From assembly GCA_024516035.1 (NCBI GenBank), contig CM044956.1, forward strand, positions 54,527,533-54,591,532: DNA of 64,000 nt, written 5' to 3'. The position numbers and the translations under genes were made by a program. Positions 1 to 12,753 of this stretch are shown in pieces. Position 1 is the first letter of the stretch, and the number at the start of each line of letters is the position of its first letter. The notes below the pieces were generated by a model that saw nothing but the letters and a program-made list of their open reading frames with translations, did not search any database and had not been told where the DNA came from. Source of the DNA: Bactericera cockerelli (lineage: Eukaryota > Arthropoda > Insecta > Hemiptera > Triozidae).

Positions 1-564
1 ATATCAGATGGAATTCAGGTTCAAGTCACCTAGGTAATAATAATAATATGGAATTCATTCCCTTTTAATTTGATACCCCAGAAAAAAATCTAAAAAAACC
101 ACACATATTCGTGGTGTATTGACAATGTTTGATTCAAGCATACCTGCCACCATGAAAAAATTAATAAATCTTTAGCGTTAAATTCTGTCATACTGCATTC
201 CTTTCTTGGTGGGCAACCCCAAAAAAAAGAAGAAGAAAAAAAATACTTCCTTTAAATTTCTAATATTCCAAATCGGAAGTATTGTGTTCGTTTTTGTATA
301 AAAAATTTTTGCTCCGATTTTTTCAAACTACCTATGATGTATGTACTCGTATTTCTGAATTTTAATTAGCTTTTTTTGCTTATGTTCCAGGTATGTTGAT
401 TATATTCTATACTGGACTTCACGTGTGTTCTGATTGCAAGTGTAAGTTACTTTTGGCGGGATTTTAAAGACTTTGACAAAGACATCCATCCAGATTTTCT
501 TAAAGTTGAAAATTTGGTAACTTGTCGAAAAAATTTACAATCTTATTGAAAGTTGTATTTATGT
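1..564. other. AT-rich, nothing recognised
   Basis: No coding, RNA or repeat feature that I can support. 721-1137 is likewise empty apart from short frames overlapping SINE-C. Confidence 0.6.
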
Positions 565-720
565 AACCTCAGTCAGTGGCTTGATCCATAAGGTGGCGGA
601 CTTGTGTAACCTGGAGGTCGGTGGTTCGAGTCCCAAGTTCGGTAAAAATTTCGGTAAAAAAAAGTCTGAGTTAGTTGTGATATTACACGATAGTGATTAA
701 CACAAATAATATGACGACTT
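565..720 (+). mobile_element. SINE-A copy
   Basis: aacctcagtcagtggcttga head, B box ggtggttcgagtcccaagtt, tail tgatattacacgatagtgat. Confidence 0.8.
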
Positions 721-1137
721 AATTTATTTTATTTTCTAATAATTTGCGTTTTTCTCTTAATCTCTTTGCTTTTAAAACTTTTTATAATTTTGATTTTTGA
801 TATAAGAATTTTCTCTTTGTTTCCAAATATGATCTTATGTTAATAATACATAGATTAAAATGTATTGCATACATGCATTAAGCTACTGTTTTTCCACTAG
901 CTGTTATCCCCGCTCCTCTACTGACTGTTCCTTCACATTTCAGTAACTTTCTAGTTCCCGCCATTCCTGCTCTATCCCATTTCAGCAGTGACCTCAAAAC
1001 TGTTGTGAGAAAAGTCCTGTCCCCATTTTGTATATGAAAACATGGGCAGACGTGAGAGAGAAAAGTATACATGAAGATAGGGATATAGATGATTGAGATG
1101 GCAAAGAGGTCAAAGGGTGGATTGTTGAAGAAGTCTG

Positions 1138-1372
1138 TACCAGTATAATAATAATAATAACACTCTTGGGTGGAAGATAACCACCAGGCAAGGTTAATGC
1201 TCAAAGCATTTTCTACCACCTAACCCTCAGAGTCTTATTATTATGTGGTCACAATTGTCACAAACTCAAATTAATTAGGATTTTTTTTGCACTAGGTAGG
1301 ATTCGAACCAACGGATCCCTAAGCTACCTGGATTAACAGACTATAGCGCGTTAACCACTTGACTACCAGTGC
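1138..1372 (-). mobile_element. SINE-C copy
   Basis: Minus-strand copy: taataataataataacactc tail, gctcaaagcattttctacca cctaaccctcagag body, then ggattcgaaccaacggatcc and gcgttaaccacttgactacc head. Confidence 0.85.
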
Positions 1373-1410
1373 ACAGTATTCTAGGTCGAAACTGAAAGCC
1401 AGGGGACTAT

Positions 1411-1718
1411 AAATATTGCTTCGATTTCTACGTGTATTTGAGAACTTAAGAAACACGTTTCCAAGTACTCTTTTTTATCTCTTTAAAATGTTATTTCTAA
1501 TCAATAGTTGTAAAGAGCATTTAATGGCTCTTTTTTTAAGTGAACATTTATTTAAAGAGAGGATTATATTAATATTGCTTCGATTTCTACCATGTATTTG
1601 AGAGCTTCAGGAAACGAACGACTACATTTTATCTCTTTAAAATGTTATTCCCAATCGAAAGTTGTAAAGAGCATTTTAATGGGTCTTTTTTTTAACTGAA
1701 CATTTATTTGAAGAGAGC
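1411..1718 (+). repeat. Two tandem copies of a ~154-bp unit
   Basis: attgcttcgatttctac at 1415 and 1571; tatctctttaaaatgttatt and ttgtaaagagcatttaatgg are shared. Open frames here are not convincing genes. Confidence 0.8.
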
Positions 1719-2083
1719 ACTTTAAGGACTAAGAGTCTTTGTCCCAACGGGTCTTTAAATAATCTGGTTTTACAAAAAGTGTGCAAAGTGCAATGTGTGT
1801 AATAAAAGTTATATTATAGTATAGTGTAGAAATTGTAGTATAGTATATAAGGGGTGAAGTTGCAGAGAATGCCTTGGACGTTAACTTGCTTTCATCCGAA
1901 TTCCAAATGATATGTAAAAGATACCTACCTAATATGAATTTATGATATTGCTTTCTTTTTAATAAATAATAACCTATTGAGGTTAAAATAGTACAGATAC
2001 GATGTATGTACATCTGTTCCATTGGTGTTTCCTGTTTCCTACTCTGGGAATTATAAGAATTTGTAACTTCAACATGAAACACC

Positions 2084-2212
2084 AACCTCAGTAGCTCAAT
2101 CGATAGGGCGGCTGACTCGTAACCTTGAGGTCGGTGGTTCGAGTCCCGGTTTCAGCAAAGATTTAGTAAGTTTAAGTACTTGTGATATCACATCGTGATT
2201 AATACAAGAAAC
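2084..2212 (+). mobile_element. SINE-A copy
   Basis: aacctcagtagctcaatcga head, B box ggtggttcgagtcccggttt, tail gtgatatcacatcgtgatta. Confidence 0.82.
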
Positions 2213-5144
2213 TTTTAGCATGAAACTTGAAATGGCGATTTTCTCGAAAATTTTAAGGAAATGACCTCCTCAACTGTGATTTTAATAACCTCTGAGTCAC
2301 TGAATACTCACTTCTGGTTTGATATCTAATCCATAGACATCCTGTATAGTTAGATAATACATTACTCTCCTTTCTCCCTATGTTTTATGGTATATTTATA
2401 TATTCTATTTTTCCCTGGCCGAAGGAAAACTCTTCTGGGCAGATACCAAATACATTTTCTACGAGGTAGTCTTGTGTAGTACCTACGTATTTTTATTATG
2501 TATTTTTGTGACCCAAGAATGCTCCGAATTTCTCAAACTATTCAAATTATTAAAAGTTGAAAAATCCAGCGTCGATGGTACGTTTAATACACCAGTTGTC
2601 GTTCTATCACTCAAGTGAAGCAACGTCGAGCGATATTAAGACTTAAAACACCCGTCTTGAATCAGATAGATATTAAAGAGACGTTTGGCAAAAACAAAAA
2701 GTCTATCAAAAATACTGTTCTTATGATACCTCTTCCCAAACATATTGGAATCAAATATGGACAACCCCTTCGATAGAAATGAACATTTTTTAATTAAATA
2801 TAATAATAAAAGAAAAATATTTATATAAGAAGTAAGAAGAGTGAAACAAGTAATAACCAATCGGTAATAATGAGTGATTACCTACCTATACTGGCTGCCA
2901 GCCATTGCTTGAAGTCACACATCTGAATGAAAGTCATTTTGAGCAGTAAAATTTAAAATTAATAAATAAAATATTATAAACGAGAAAATATGGCAAAAGT
3001 TATAGAATTAAAATACATAAAACATTAAATGTTCATATGGTTAAAACTAATATCACAAAGGTTTGATTTTTAGATTTAATAGAGTATCACAAAAAAAATT
3101 ACTTAAGTTTTAGCAAACAGGAGAAACAAAATCAGCTAAATAGTCATTACTTAAAAAGTTATCATTTTATAAAATAAAACTGAACAGTCCAGCACGCAAT
3201 ATTTATAAATAATTATGGTTTCAAGTTTGGATCTCCACTGAGTTCTTGATTTTAAATTCCCAAAAAAATTGTTCTGTTCTGGATAGATATTTAAATGAAA
3301 TTAAAAAAAAAACTGTTTTATAATTCAAATTCGATTATTGAAATTGATTTGGACAATTAACCTTTCGAAGCATTCGAGTTATACTATAAAACGCACGACA
3401 ATTTAGTTAATGCGTCACGTATCACAGTTGAGAAGGAATGAGTAAATAGTTCTCCATTGAATAAAATTAAGCCTGCCTCGAACAACTGCCTCTGGGACGA
3501 TTCTGGTGATCTGATTCCTTCTGTTTCAACTTTCTGATTCTGAAAAAAACAAAACAAGTAGAAGGAATATCAAATATTTAGCAGAAAATATTGTAAATGA
3601 ATGCCCTTTTGCTACCTCAATCAAGAATTGAGTGGTGCAAGTTTTCTCATTCGTGGTTGGTTCATGTCAGCTACTATTACAAGAAATTGTGGGTATTTAT
3701 CCTTCAGTTTAAAAACGTTCAACAGAAAATGCCATTTTTGTAGGTTAACAAGAAAACAACGGATATGCGTACGATTTAACCTTTTTATGTTATAAAAAAA
3801 TTTAGGCTCCAAATGTGATTATTAGTGATGGAATTAAACATTTTGCTATTGCAACTACTTTTCATTGGTCATATTGGGCCTAACTATAGTAACCACTTCT
3901 GTTGCTTTCAAATTAAATACACATATTTATGTACATTGTGAGAAAAATTGTAAAACAGATTACTCTGAACTTCTTGAATATTATCAACACTTGAAGAACA
4001 TTCTTGTTTAAGAAATATCTACACTTCAAGGACCAAAGAGGAGAAAAGAATCTACATGTAAACAGATAAACAAAGATATTGCTCGAAGAAATACAATATC
4101 AAGCAAACATGAATGAGTAATTAATTTTCGAGTATTATGTAATGTACACAGGACATGTCATGACTCTTATCAGGTACATTAATAACGAACTCTTATCAGC
4201 AGCTGGAGTGAAATGGAAAGGAAAGCCTTTAAAAAATGGTTGGTTAAAAAAAACGTCACAATTTCAATCGCGAATGAAATCATAGGTCATTTATGCATTT
4301 TGTGAACTCAAAGGTCAATATTTAAGATCCATGGTGATTCATAAGTAAATTCAAAATTATCAGGGACATCTACAACCATAAATATAAGACTATAGAAAAA
4401 GTCCATAGTATCATTGCAAGTGACCAAAATTTCATTGATAAAGTGAATATTTTTTTTGATCTAAAATAGTTATCGAGTGCCTTTTCAAATGTTCACTTTT
4501 TCGGATGACCATTAATAGTATAGTCTTAGTGCTTTATTTTGACTGTTGGCTCAGTACAAGAAGGCCCATCATGCCAACAGTGGTACGTTAGATCTGATCT
4601 CTGTAATGACCGAAATGAACATTAGCTGCTATCATTTCAGGAAAAAAACACATGTTAGACTGGATGAAAAATGGGTCAACAAAAGCTATAATAATGACGT
4701 GAACAGTTTGCTTCTCGAAATTTTTGCTTGGCTATGAGTAGATAGGAGGATTTTTCTAGGAATACTGTCCTGACTGAAAAAAAACATGTACATATGTAAA
4801 CAAACTGAAAGCAAAACTTGCTGACCACGTTATAAAATGTGACGGTTAAGTTATCTGTATACCCACATGAGTCCATAGGTTGCATAAAAAATCAAAATTG
4901 AAGAAAACAAAGTAAACAGTAGAAAAAAATACAAGAATTGTATAACACGAAGTCGGAATCTGAGATTTTAGAAGTAAACAAAAAATAATATAAAATTTAC
5001 ATAACCATAATGTATTTAAAAACATGGTTTATTATGTATATAGTACATAGCTTTACAGTTCTGACCCAGAAAACCATATGTAATTATGTGTAGAGTTTTA
5101 GAAAATTGATTTATCCAAAGAACTGTAAAAATCTAAAGATATCT
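2213..5144. other. AT-rich gene-free stretch
   Basis: Only short chance open frames; no splice-flanked coding block, no clear repeat. Confidence 0.55.
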
Positions 5145-5390
5145 AGGTAGCGCACGGTGACCTGGGTTCGATCCTTGGCAGGATAGGATTTTTATTATTT
5201 TGTTCTCTATACTTGAATGTCCGGGGTCCACTCATACCTCACGAGGAAAAAATGAGAAGCCTCTTTAATTTGAGCAGCCTACCTGTGGTAGGATTATGGG
5301 CGCATGATACGCAAAAAATGAATGAAAAAAGGTAAAGTCCTATAATTCTGCGCAACTTACTAAAATTGTGTTATAATAACACCAAGTACA
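5145..5390 (+). mobile_element. SINE-E copy
   Basis: B box cctgggttcgatccttggca, body tccggggtccactcatacct cacgaggaaaa, 3' part aaagtcctataattctgcgc. Its relatives are at 55372-55645 (+) and 24945-25125 (-). Confidence 0.8.
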
Positions 5391-6430
5391 CACATTTATT
5401 AATAAGCTCACATTAGTGACGCTTTTGTCATCACAGTCATTATTTCACATCCGAACTTCTATCCCTCTTCTTCCTTGTCTTGATTATCCTGCAAATTTAA
5501 TTTTTTACAAGTTTCTTCAGCCTTCAACCCGTCAATCTTTTATGAGCCTTATGTGTTTTCCGCGGGATTCGAATGAAATTTCAACCATTTACTAACGAAA
5601 TAAAATTTCGTTCTCTTATATCCATATTCGACTGTATATTATCCAATCTGGCTTTTCCCCCCTTCCAAAAAAATATGTTTCTTCTAATCCCGAGATATCC
5701 TATTGAAGTCATTGGTTCAGGTCGTGATGTGTTTATAGTATGTGATTTGATAAGTGGTTTTGAAACAGTAGAGTAAGTACATGCAGGAGATGAGCGGAAT
5801 GCATTGCATGTCACACAACTAGGAAGTTCCTGTGTGTTGCACTTCTGATGTCACATGTGTTTGTAAATAAATGCATTGTAATTCTAAAGTCGACTATATG
5901 ACTATAATATAAGATGTATATTTGTACAGGAGGCATACAGACGTGTGATGGTTCAAGTATAACGCCTGAATGAGTGAGTCTCTGTGAAGTCAGTCTTGCA
6001 TCAGTAAACAATTCTCGACTATGAGATTGAAAGAGGACGTGTTTATTGCCCAAGACAATCCCTTCCACCAAACCCTTGCTTCATTTACAATGTACCTAAT
6101 TATGTAATGTAAATGAGAATGCATATTTTAAACATATTAAAAAGCTCAGTTTACTCCCAGCTTACAAGGCCCAATGACGCAACAGTTGTAAGAAGCTCAG
6201 AGAACAGCTGTTGTTTCAGTACCGTGAAAGCATATTAGAACAGCAACAGTAAAAAAATCATTTATTTCTTTAATAAATTGAAACAAAGGAATTAGAAAAG
6301 GGGATATTGAAAGAAGAGAAAATATCCTTTTTCGTGATAAATAATTACGATCTCTCAAGCAGGACATTTAGAGCCAAATTAATAGAGATTTTTTTACAAC
6401 TAAAATCATTGCTAAAAGTCTCTTTTCCCT
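5391..6430. other. Gene-free stretch
   Basis: Nothing recognised. Overlapping short frames on both strands near 5573-6071 show no family motif. Confidence 0.55.
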
Positions 6431-6503
6431 ATCTTACACAGTGCGCAATTCGTGACTTAGCGCCCCAGGGGTATTAAAAAAACGTCTATTAATTTTGGCC
6501 TTA
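6431..6503. mobile_element. MITE fragment (same family as 44216-44347)
   Basis: tcttacacagtgcgcaattc gtgacttagcgcc and cgtctattaattttggcctt. Confidence 0.65.
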
Positions 6504-6924
6504 ATTTGATAATTTGTCCCTTGTTCGAATCCACATTTATTATTTGATGTTAACCGTCAGAGTGTCAACCCTCTCACGTGACAGTGATATCTACACGTTC
6601 ACTACATACATAATTATATCGCAACGAAATGTGCGCATTGGACTTGTTAGTCTAAGGCCGAACGACTTAGTTGAGATTAAATTCTCGCACTGATGCGCTA
6701 TCGCGATCATTATCCTATTAATCGCTTTCATGTCCCGCCCGCATGAAATAAGCCTACCATCCAATGACCCAGTGTCTCTGAGTTGTGCAATTCGATACTC
6801 TGAGAAGGCAATTGTCAAACGGCCTCACTTTGTCTCTGTCGATCACCTGGATAGTGTAAGGTTCTATTCCCCGCCGCGGAAGCGTCTGTGATTGGATTGT
6901 CTGCTTTAATGATGATTGGATTAA

Positions 6925-7187
6925 AAAAAAAAAAATGAGTTTAACGTCGCTTTCAACTGCATGGTCATGTATCACGACGAGAGTTTTACCCTCCATTCGC
7001 TGGAAAGTCACAAACAAGCTACTCATATTAACCTCACCCAGCCTAAGTGGGGCCGGAAATAGCCCTGCCTCACGAGGGTTCGAATTTGAATGGTCAGCCA
7101 TTCAAGTCCCAGCTTTGCTGGACGTTGCTTAACTTCAGTGACTGAATGAGAACTGGTGTACGTGCCCTCGACGCTGGCTAATCTTAA
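6925..7187 (-). mobile_element. SINE-F-like repeat copy
   Basis: Core in minus orientation: aacctcacccagcctaagtg gggccgg and ttttaccctccattcgctgg. The left end aacgtcgctttcaactgcat ggtcat is shared with 8283-8340. It forms an inverted pair with 7908-8145. Confidence 0.72.
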
Positions 7188-7907
7188 AACTTGTGTTGCA
7201 CTTCTAATATGGCTGTGTCATAACGTATGGCATACATACTTTACTGTATGGGCAGTATTAATAAACTTAGAGTACTGATTGAGTGGATTTGCCTTTTCTA
7301 GTGTAGCTATCGACTCTTTTGTGCTACACACTGTCGAGAAAGACTTAATTTTGAAAAGTTGTCATCCTACAGAATTGAACAATGCGATGCACTCCAGAGT
7401 TGAATAAAAATTGGAGCGACAGTGAGTGACTGATGTAACTGTAAACTGATTCGAGTCAACACAAAGTAGTCCAGGCTACAGATTCCAGGAATGTGGACTT
7501 TGCTGAGAACCAGAGTTTTTTCCTTACTCAGCCGCTAATACCAGAAGGAACTGTCATTAGATGAGAGGTATCTATGTGTAGAATCAGTAGAAAGTAGAGA
7601 CATTTGCATGATGAGGTAATGAAATACAAGTAATAGAACCCATCATATCAATTAATGATCTTGAAAATTTTCATTTAATAAACATCAAAAATAAATACCC
7701 GAGTAAAGTGCATACTTAATACCTGGCTGTTGCTAATATCTAATGGTGCTTGAAAACTTTACAGTCATGATACCTTCAATAACTAAACCAAAGAAGAAAT
7801 ATCTCTTAATGAGTATTATTGCTCCCAAGGTACCCTTAGTAGCCAGCCCTGCTATTTCTATCTATTTATGGAAAGTAGACGATGAAATATTTGATCATTA
7901 TCCTATC
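7188..7907. other. Spacer between inverted SINE-F-like copies
   Basis: About 720 bases, no feature recognised; it would form the loop if the inverted copies paired. Confidence 0.55.
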
Positions 7908-8145
7908 AGGGTAGCCAGCGTCGTTCTTACGTTGAATGCACTAGGTCACATTCAGTCACTGAAATTAAGCAACGTCCAGCGAGGATGAATGACCATTCTA
8001 ATTCGAACCCTCGTAATGCTGGTTATTCCCGGCCCCACCCAGGCTGGGTGAGGTTAATTTGAGTTGCTAGTTGCTAGTGATTTTCCAGGGAACGGAGGTT
8101 AAAACCCTCGTCGTGATATGACCATATGCAGTTGAAAGCTAATAT
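7908..8145 (+). mobile_element. SINE-F-like repeat copy
   Basis: Plus-orientation version: ctagccagcgtcgttct..., attcgaaccctcgtaatgct, ggccccacccaggctgggtg aggttaat, and gatatgaccatatgcagttg at the end. Confidence 0.72.
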
Positions 8146-8282
8146 ATTTTTAAAAAAATGAAGATCTTGCTTCAACACAAAGGTTTCAGGTAGAAACTTT
8201 TTAATGAATAAAAATGTATTTGGTCCATGGTATTACGTAATTACAGGTATACATTATTTACTAGCTCTATCTTTTTTTTAAG

Positions 8283-8345
8283 TGGGGTTTTAACGTCGCT
8301 TTCAACTGCCATGGTCATATCACGACGGGGGTTACTTTACTATTT
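8283..8345 (-). mobile_element. SINE-F-like terminal fragment
   Basis: ttttaacgtcgctttcaact gccatggtcatatcacgacg: only the terminal part of the family. Confidence 0.6.
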
Positions 8346-8383
8346 ATTCGTTTGAAACTCAATATGAAAAACGAAGAAAAAAA

Positions 8384-8475
8384 AATGGGAGCTGGGTGAG
8401 ATCAAACCCAGAAGCTCCCATGAGCAAGCCACTCCCGTGATTCCCACTGGACCAAGACGCCAGATCCCATTTCAA
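8384..8475 (-). mobile_element. tRNA-like SINE head
   Basis: On the minus strand: tggcgtcttggtccagtggg followed by tctgggtttgatctcaccca, an A/B-box pair; family not assigned. Confidence 0.45.
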
Positions 8476-9263
8476 GATGACGAAACAATAGAACATAATA
8501 TATTGCATTTCAGCCTCAGTAGTTCGGTCTTGGTTGGTGATTGGCGAGGTCGCCTCTGAATCAGGAGCTTGGGAATAATGGCCTAGTTCCCTAGTATGTC
8601 CTAGTCTTGTCAAAAAATAAAAATAATCAATACATTTTTATATCAAGCACTACTTTCTGTACCTTACGAATATACTTAATAATAAGTAAAAACTCAGAAT
8701 AACGTCAAAAATTCAATCGAGTGTTACCAAAATAAATTTGGCTATTGTGTTACAAACATGTTCATTCAACTCAAATTTCGCCTAAAAAAATGAAAAGTTG
8801 AGCTCTCTTCCGTTTGGCCTTGAATCATAACAAAAAGCCCAGTTCTGTAAGTGAACTGGGTTAGTGAGCCAGTCGAGTAACCCATGTTTTGGGCACCGTT
8901 AATTAGTAGGCTAGAGGTCTAGAGTTTCTAGAGCTGTTCTTGAACTTGGGCTTATTTTAAGAAGGAGGAATGTTCTCATTACGTAACCATACTGTTAATA
9001 TTTATGTTCATGCAGTCAAGATTTTTTTATTAGTATGCTATCTCAAATTTAACATCTTGGCAAGTATGACTTTTTCGATATTTTTGTACTGTTTGTTTTC
9101 GCGACTTCATTATTTTTGAAGCTCTATTATACTGTTCCTATAGTAATAGAGCTTCAATAATAATTCCGTGTTGCAGAGAGAATCACATACCAACACCTGT
9201 CCAGTGTCCACACAGGTTAATACAAATGACGATGAAGTGTATTTTTTATAATACACTTTAATT
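8476..9263. other. Gene-free stretch
   Basis: Decayed SINE-A-like words near 8511 (gcctcagtagttcggtc); otherwise nothing. Confidence 0.5.
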
Positions 9264-9412
9264 AGAGGTCGAATTATAATACAGGACTAAACACAAGATT
9301 TTACAGACCCTCCCTTAAGTCGGAGTTTCAACCAATCACAGAGCACTTTAGTTTGACTTGAGGGACGGTCTGGCTTATCGTAAATTTTATCCTGTTTTAT
9401 AATTTGACCCTA
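9264..9412. mobile_element. MITE family O, short copy
   Basis: Terminal inverted repeats (ggtcgaattataatacagga ... tcctgttttataatttgacc), centre aagtcggagtttcaaccaat cacag as in the other copies. Confidence 0.75.
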
Positions 9413-9439
9413 GGAGTTTTCCCACATTCACGCAATTGG

Positions 9440-9545
9440 ATAAATGACGGCTTTGGCAGGGATCGAACCCTGGTAGTATAATATTGTATCTTGTTATCAG
9501 GTGGCGCCTCGGTCTCTAGACCCTTTTAGCTTACCACCCACCGAT
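9440..9545 (-). mobile_element. tRNA-like SINE head
   Basis: Minus-strand B box ccagggttcgatccctgcca; A-box region at about 9515-9540. Similar isolated B-box-like sites occur at about 9800, 10280, 26550, 43860 and 52545 (minus strand) and 28555, 44695 (plus strand). Confidence 0.45.
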
Positions 9546-9595
9546 CATGTGTGATAAGTTCAAATATTCAAAAGACCATTTTGAAGTCACTTAAT

Positions 9596-9768
9596 AATAA
9601 TAAATAAATCATATGTTTTATTTTTCATATTTTTTTTTTGCATACAGAGGATCCATCCTAAGCCATTTTAATTTGACTTCTAAGATGAGATAAATCATTT
9701 GTTTTATTTTTCATATTTTTTTTGTATACAGAGGACCCATCCTAAGGCATTTTTATTTGGCTTGTTTT
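9596..9768 (+). repeat. Two tandem copies of a ~87-bp unit
   Basis: gttttatttttcatattttt, tacagaggayccatcctaag, repeated with few changes. Confidence 0.8.
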
Positions 9769-11640
9769 AACAATGGACAATTTCCGTTACTAAATTCCCC
9801 CTTCACTGGAATTCGAACCCCGACCTTCAGATTCCCAGTCCTACTGTTATACCTCTGACCAGACATTTCAGGATGTCTGATGAAAGCTCTCGTTGTGCTG
9901 AAAGCTCGGTCCTTTAACTTTATTGTACCAGTATAAGGATAACCTCCTTTGTAGCTTATGGCATTTAATTTGGACTCGGTAACCTTCTTTGCTCAGCGCT
10001 ATAAAACGTTTATAGGAAAATATTTTATGTTAACACGCGAGGTCCATGTTCACATCCTAGCGAGGTCAAGAAATTTCCACTCAGTAAATAAGTGCTGATG
10101 GTTGTACCCCCGATGCCAAAACCATAGCTGCTTGTAAATGAGTATAGTGAGTATAGTGTTCAGATACATGTATGTTAGTATAGACTTATGGAGCATAATA
10201 CATATTCTTATATGAAGGGTTGGATGATTCAAGGAAATTAAGATGTAGTTACCTTGTAATTTTGCGAATTTAACGACCGGGATTCGAATTCCGACCTCAT
10301 AAGTCAAAGTCCTTCGCATATACTTCCTTGTCAAGAAGATATTGATTGAAATGTCTAACACAAATCTAAACCTCGGTGGCTGGATCGATATGCCGGCGGA
10401 CTCGTAACCAGGTGGTCGATGGTTCGAATCCAAGTCATGTGGCCAAAGTAACGCGTGTTTAAGTAATTGTTACATCACGATTGTGATTGACACACATATG
10501 ATTACTAACACAAAGCAATGACTGAGTTTTGAAATAAATAGGTCTATAGTTTTTAAGTTTAGATTTAGTGTTAGGCTATAATTTAATTAACCAACTAGTC
10601 ATAAGTGTTAGATGTAATCCTAGTCATAAGTGTTTTAATCTTAATGTTACTTGTAAGTGTTTTTTCTATGTAATAAAATTGGCCTAACCCGTGAACTTGT
10701 ATAAAAAAATTGATATAATCATACATTTTACTTGGGTTAAAAGAAAAGAAAGTCCATGGAGCTTGTCCATTCAGATCATGTCATTGTTTCTAATTGTACA
10801 TACCTCAGCTCAGAACTGTGACAGTTCCCTGTCCATGTAACCCAATACCATGATGTTAAATAATAAAGTGCTGGTATAAAATTTCCCTTGACGGTAATAT
10901 CAAGACGCTGTTGCATGTGAAGTGACAGATACTGCAATCAGTACCCTGAATCTAATGTAACAAGCAAATGCACTTATGAACACTGACCCCAAAATGTCAT
11001 CTTGAGCTTTTGCGAAAGATGCGGTCAGGCGTTCTGCAAAGATATTTTCCATCACATTACATTGTCTTGATTAACTTCGTAGATACGAATGGTAAACCAC
11101 AAGAACATTGTGAATCTGTTCATTGAACTTTTCCTGAAGTCTAGCCCTGGACTTGTTGTGTTTATTCATGTGAAACTTTGGATAGTACCTACTCTTTACA
11201 CACATGACACTTGAGGCTAGGTTCGCGATGACCTAAAAACAAAAAACTGTCTCATGAGGGAACGTCTAGATCCACTACCAAGACTCCTTCTTTTTGTTCT
11301 AGGTTTTTTAATACTACGAGTTATGGAATAGTTGCAATAAAAATGGCAATTATGCAAGACCACACTGAACTGAAGTTAAGAAAGCGTATGAAGATATTGT
11401 GAAAGTAATTACCTATATTGACAGCATAAAGTAGTCAGCTTTCTACTCGTAATTGTGTAATGTTTCACTACTAAAACACGACAAATATTTATTTATTTTA
11501 AATGGAAAAGCACGTTGAACAAAATAATAACAGAAAAAGACGGTTTAAGAAATAAATTTCAACATTGAAAGGAACAAAAAATAATTCTAACGGAAAAATT
11601 AATTTAAAAAGATTGGAAAGAAATGCACCGGACCGATTCA
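9769..11640. other. Gene-free stretch apart from SINE-A at 10373
   Basis: Isolated minus-strand tRNA-like B boxes at about 9800 and 10280; 10506-11640 shows nothing recognisable. Confidence 0.5.
10373..10505 (+). mobile_element. SINE-A copy, diverged
   Basis: cctcggtggctggatcgata head, ggcggactcgtaacc, B box gatggttcgaatccaagtc, tail cacgattgtgattgacac. Confidence 0.75.
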
Positions 11641-12180
11641 GAATCAGTCGCAAGACAGAAGTGCGGTGATCAAGCAAGCAGAGGACTAGAGGAGTACGAC
11701 GGAGGTCTCTGATTTGTTATGTAATCACTCATGTTCACTTAATTGGGAAGTTCACGCACCGAAATCGGAAGGTTCAACACATGGAATTCGAACGGAACTT
11801 GAAATTGCGGCGGGTTTTAAGGTCTTCTTTTTCTCGGGTTTTCTGGTTTCTGCCAATCCACGAAATCTATCACTCGTTGTGGTAACCACGTTGAGAAGTT
11901 TAAGTTCGAGCGAAGTTTTGTGTGTCAGTTGTCTACTGACTCTCTCTGCTTTACTGATAGATATTAAGCTTGCACAGGACTCTACTAGTCATGAGCTTGG
12001 CTGTTTTTTCTCTCTCTATCTGGACAAGTGCGCACTGGAACTGGAAAGATCTTCAACAAGTGCGCACTGGAACTGGAAAGATCTTGAGAACCGCGACTCT
12101 TATGTAACCTCAGCTGAAATGGGCGACCACGCGGTGTCTGCTGTTACGTAAAAGTTAGGAGTGACCTGAAGATGATGAAG
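11641..12180. other. GC-richer segment with 32-bp duplication; no gene assigned
   Basis: Stands out from the AT-rich surroundings. Contains a direct repeat caagtgcgcactggaactgg aaagatctt (12024-12055, 12056-12087) and tgtgTCAGTTgtc at about 11925, an arthropod initiator-like hexamer. A 145-codon open frame (11714-12151) has no recognisable domain. It might be an untranslated 5' exon or promoter of RXR or of another gene; nothing proves it. Confidence 0.3.
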
Positions 12181-12329
12181 GAAACTTGCATTTTACATCA
12201 CATTGCATTTCCTGGGGAGTCTTGGAAATTTGCATTTTGTTTCATATTACGTCACATTATTTCTTAAAGATATTTTCTGAAAGAAAGAATATGTGCTGCG
12301 TCATTTATTTAGAACTATTGCACCCATTT

Positions 12330-12535
12330 TTATTGTTTTTTTTTTTTTTTTTTTTTTTAAGCTTTATTAGGAGGACAAACAGGCAACAGTATAAAATTAA
12401 GAAAAGAAAGGAAAAGAAAAAAACAAACAAATGACAAAATAAATAAGTAAAAAAGAAAAAGAAAATAACAATAATGTCCTACCTAAAGGGCGGGGTTATT
12501 GCCTGTGGCAATCTCTTCCACCCAACCCATTGTTA
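12330..12535 (-). mobile_element. Retroelement 3' end, family G
   Basis: Minus orientation: poly-T, aagctttatt (reverse of aataaagctt), then gtcctacctaaagggcgggg ttattgcctgtggcaatctc. The same 3' end is at 58630-58815 and 59312-59725 (+) and at 29889-30025 and 41845-41905 (-). Confidence 0.7.
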
Positions 12536-12753
12536 GAAATTTTCTTAAAGGGTTTTTTTCTCTCTCGAAAAATGAGTGTTTTACAGGGTTTTTTCGTAGC
12601 CATGAAACAGGAGCTATTGTAGACGCTTGTGGTCTGTATTCTCGTATTGCTTAACTTGGCACTGGGTCGCCGCACTTACTGCAATAGTTTTGCATCCGTG
12701 ACTGCCGTCCCATTCAGAAATTTTCTTACTGCAATATCTACAATTGCTCGTCT

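Noticed and set aside
11714..12151. 145-codon protein gene
   Set aside because: No motif and no splice or start context; contains a 32-bp duplication. Kept only as an unassigned segment.
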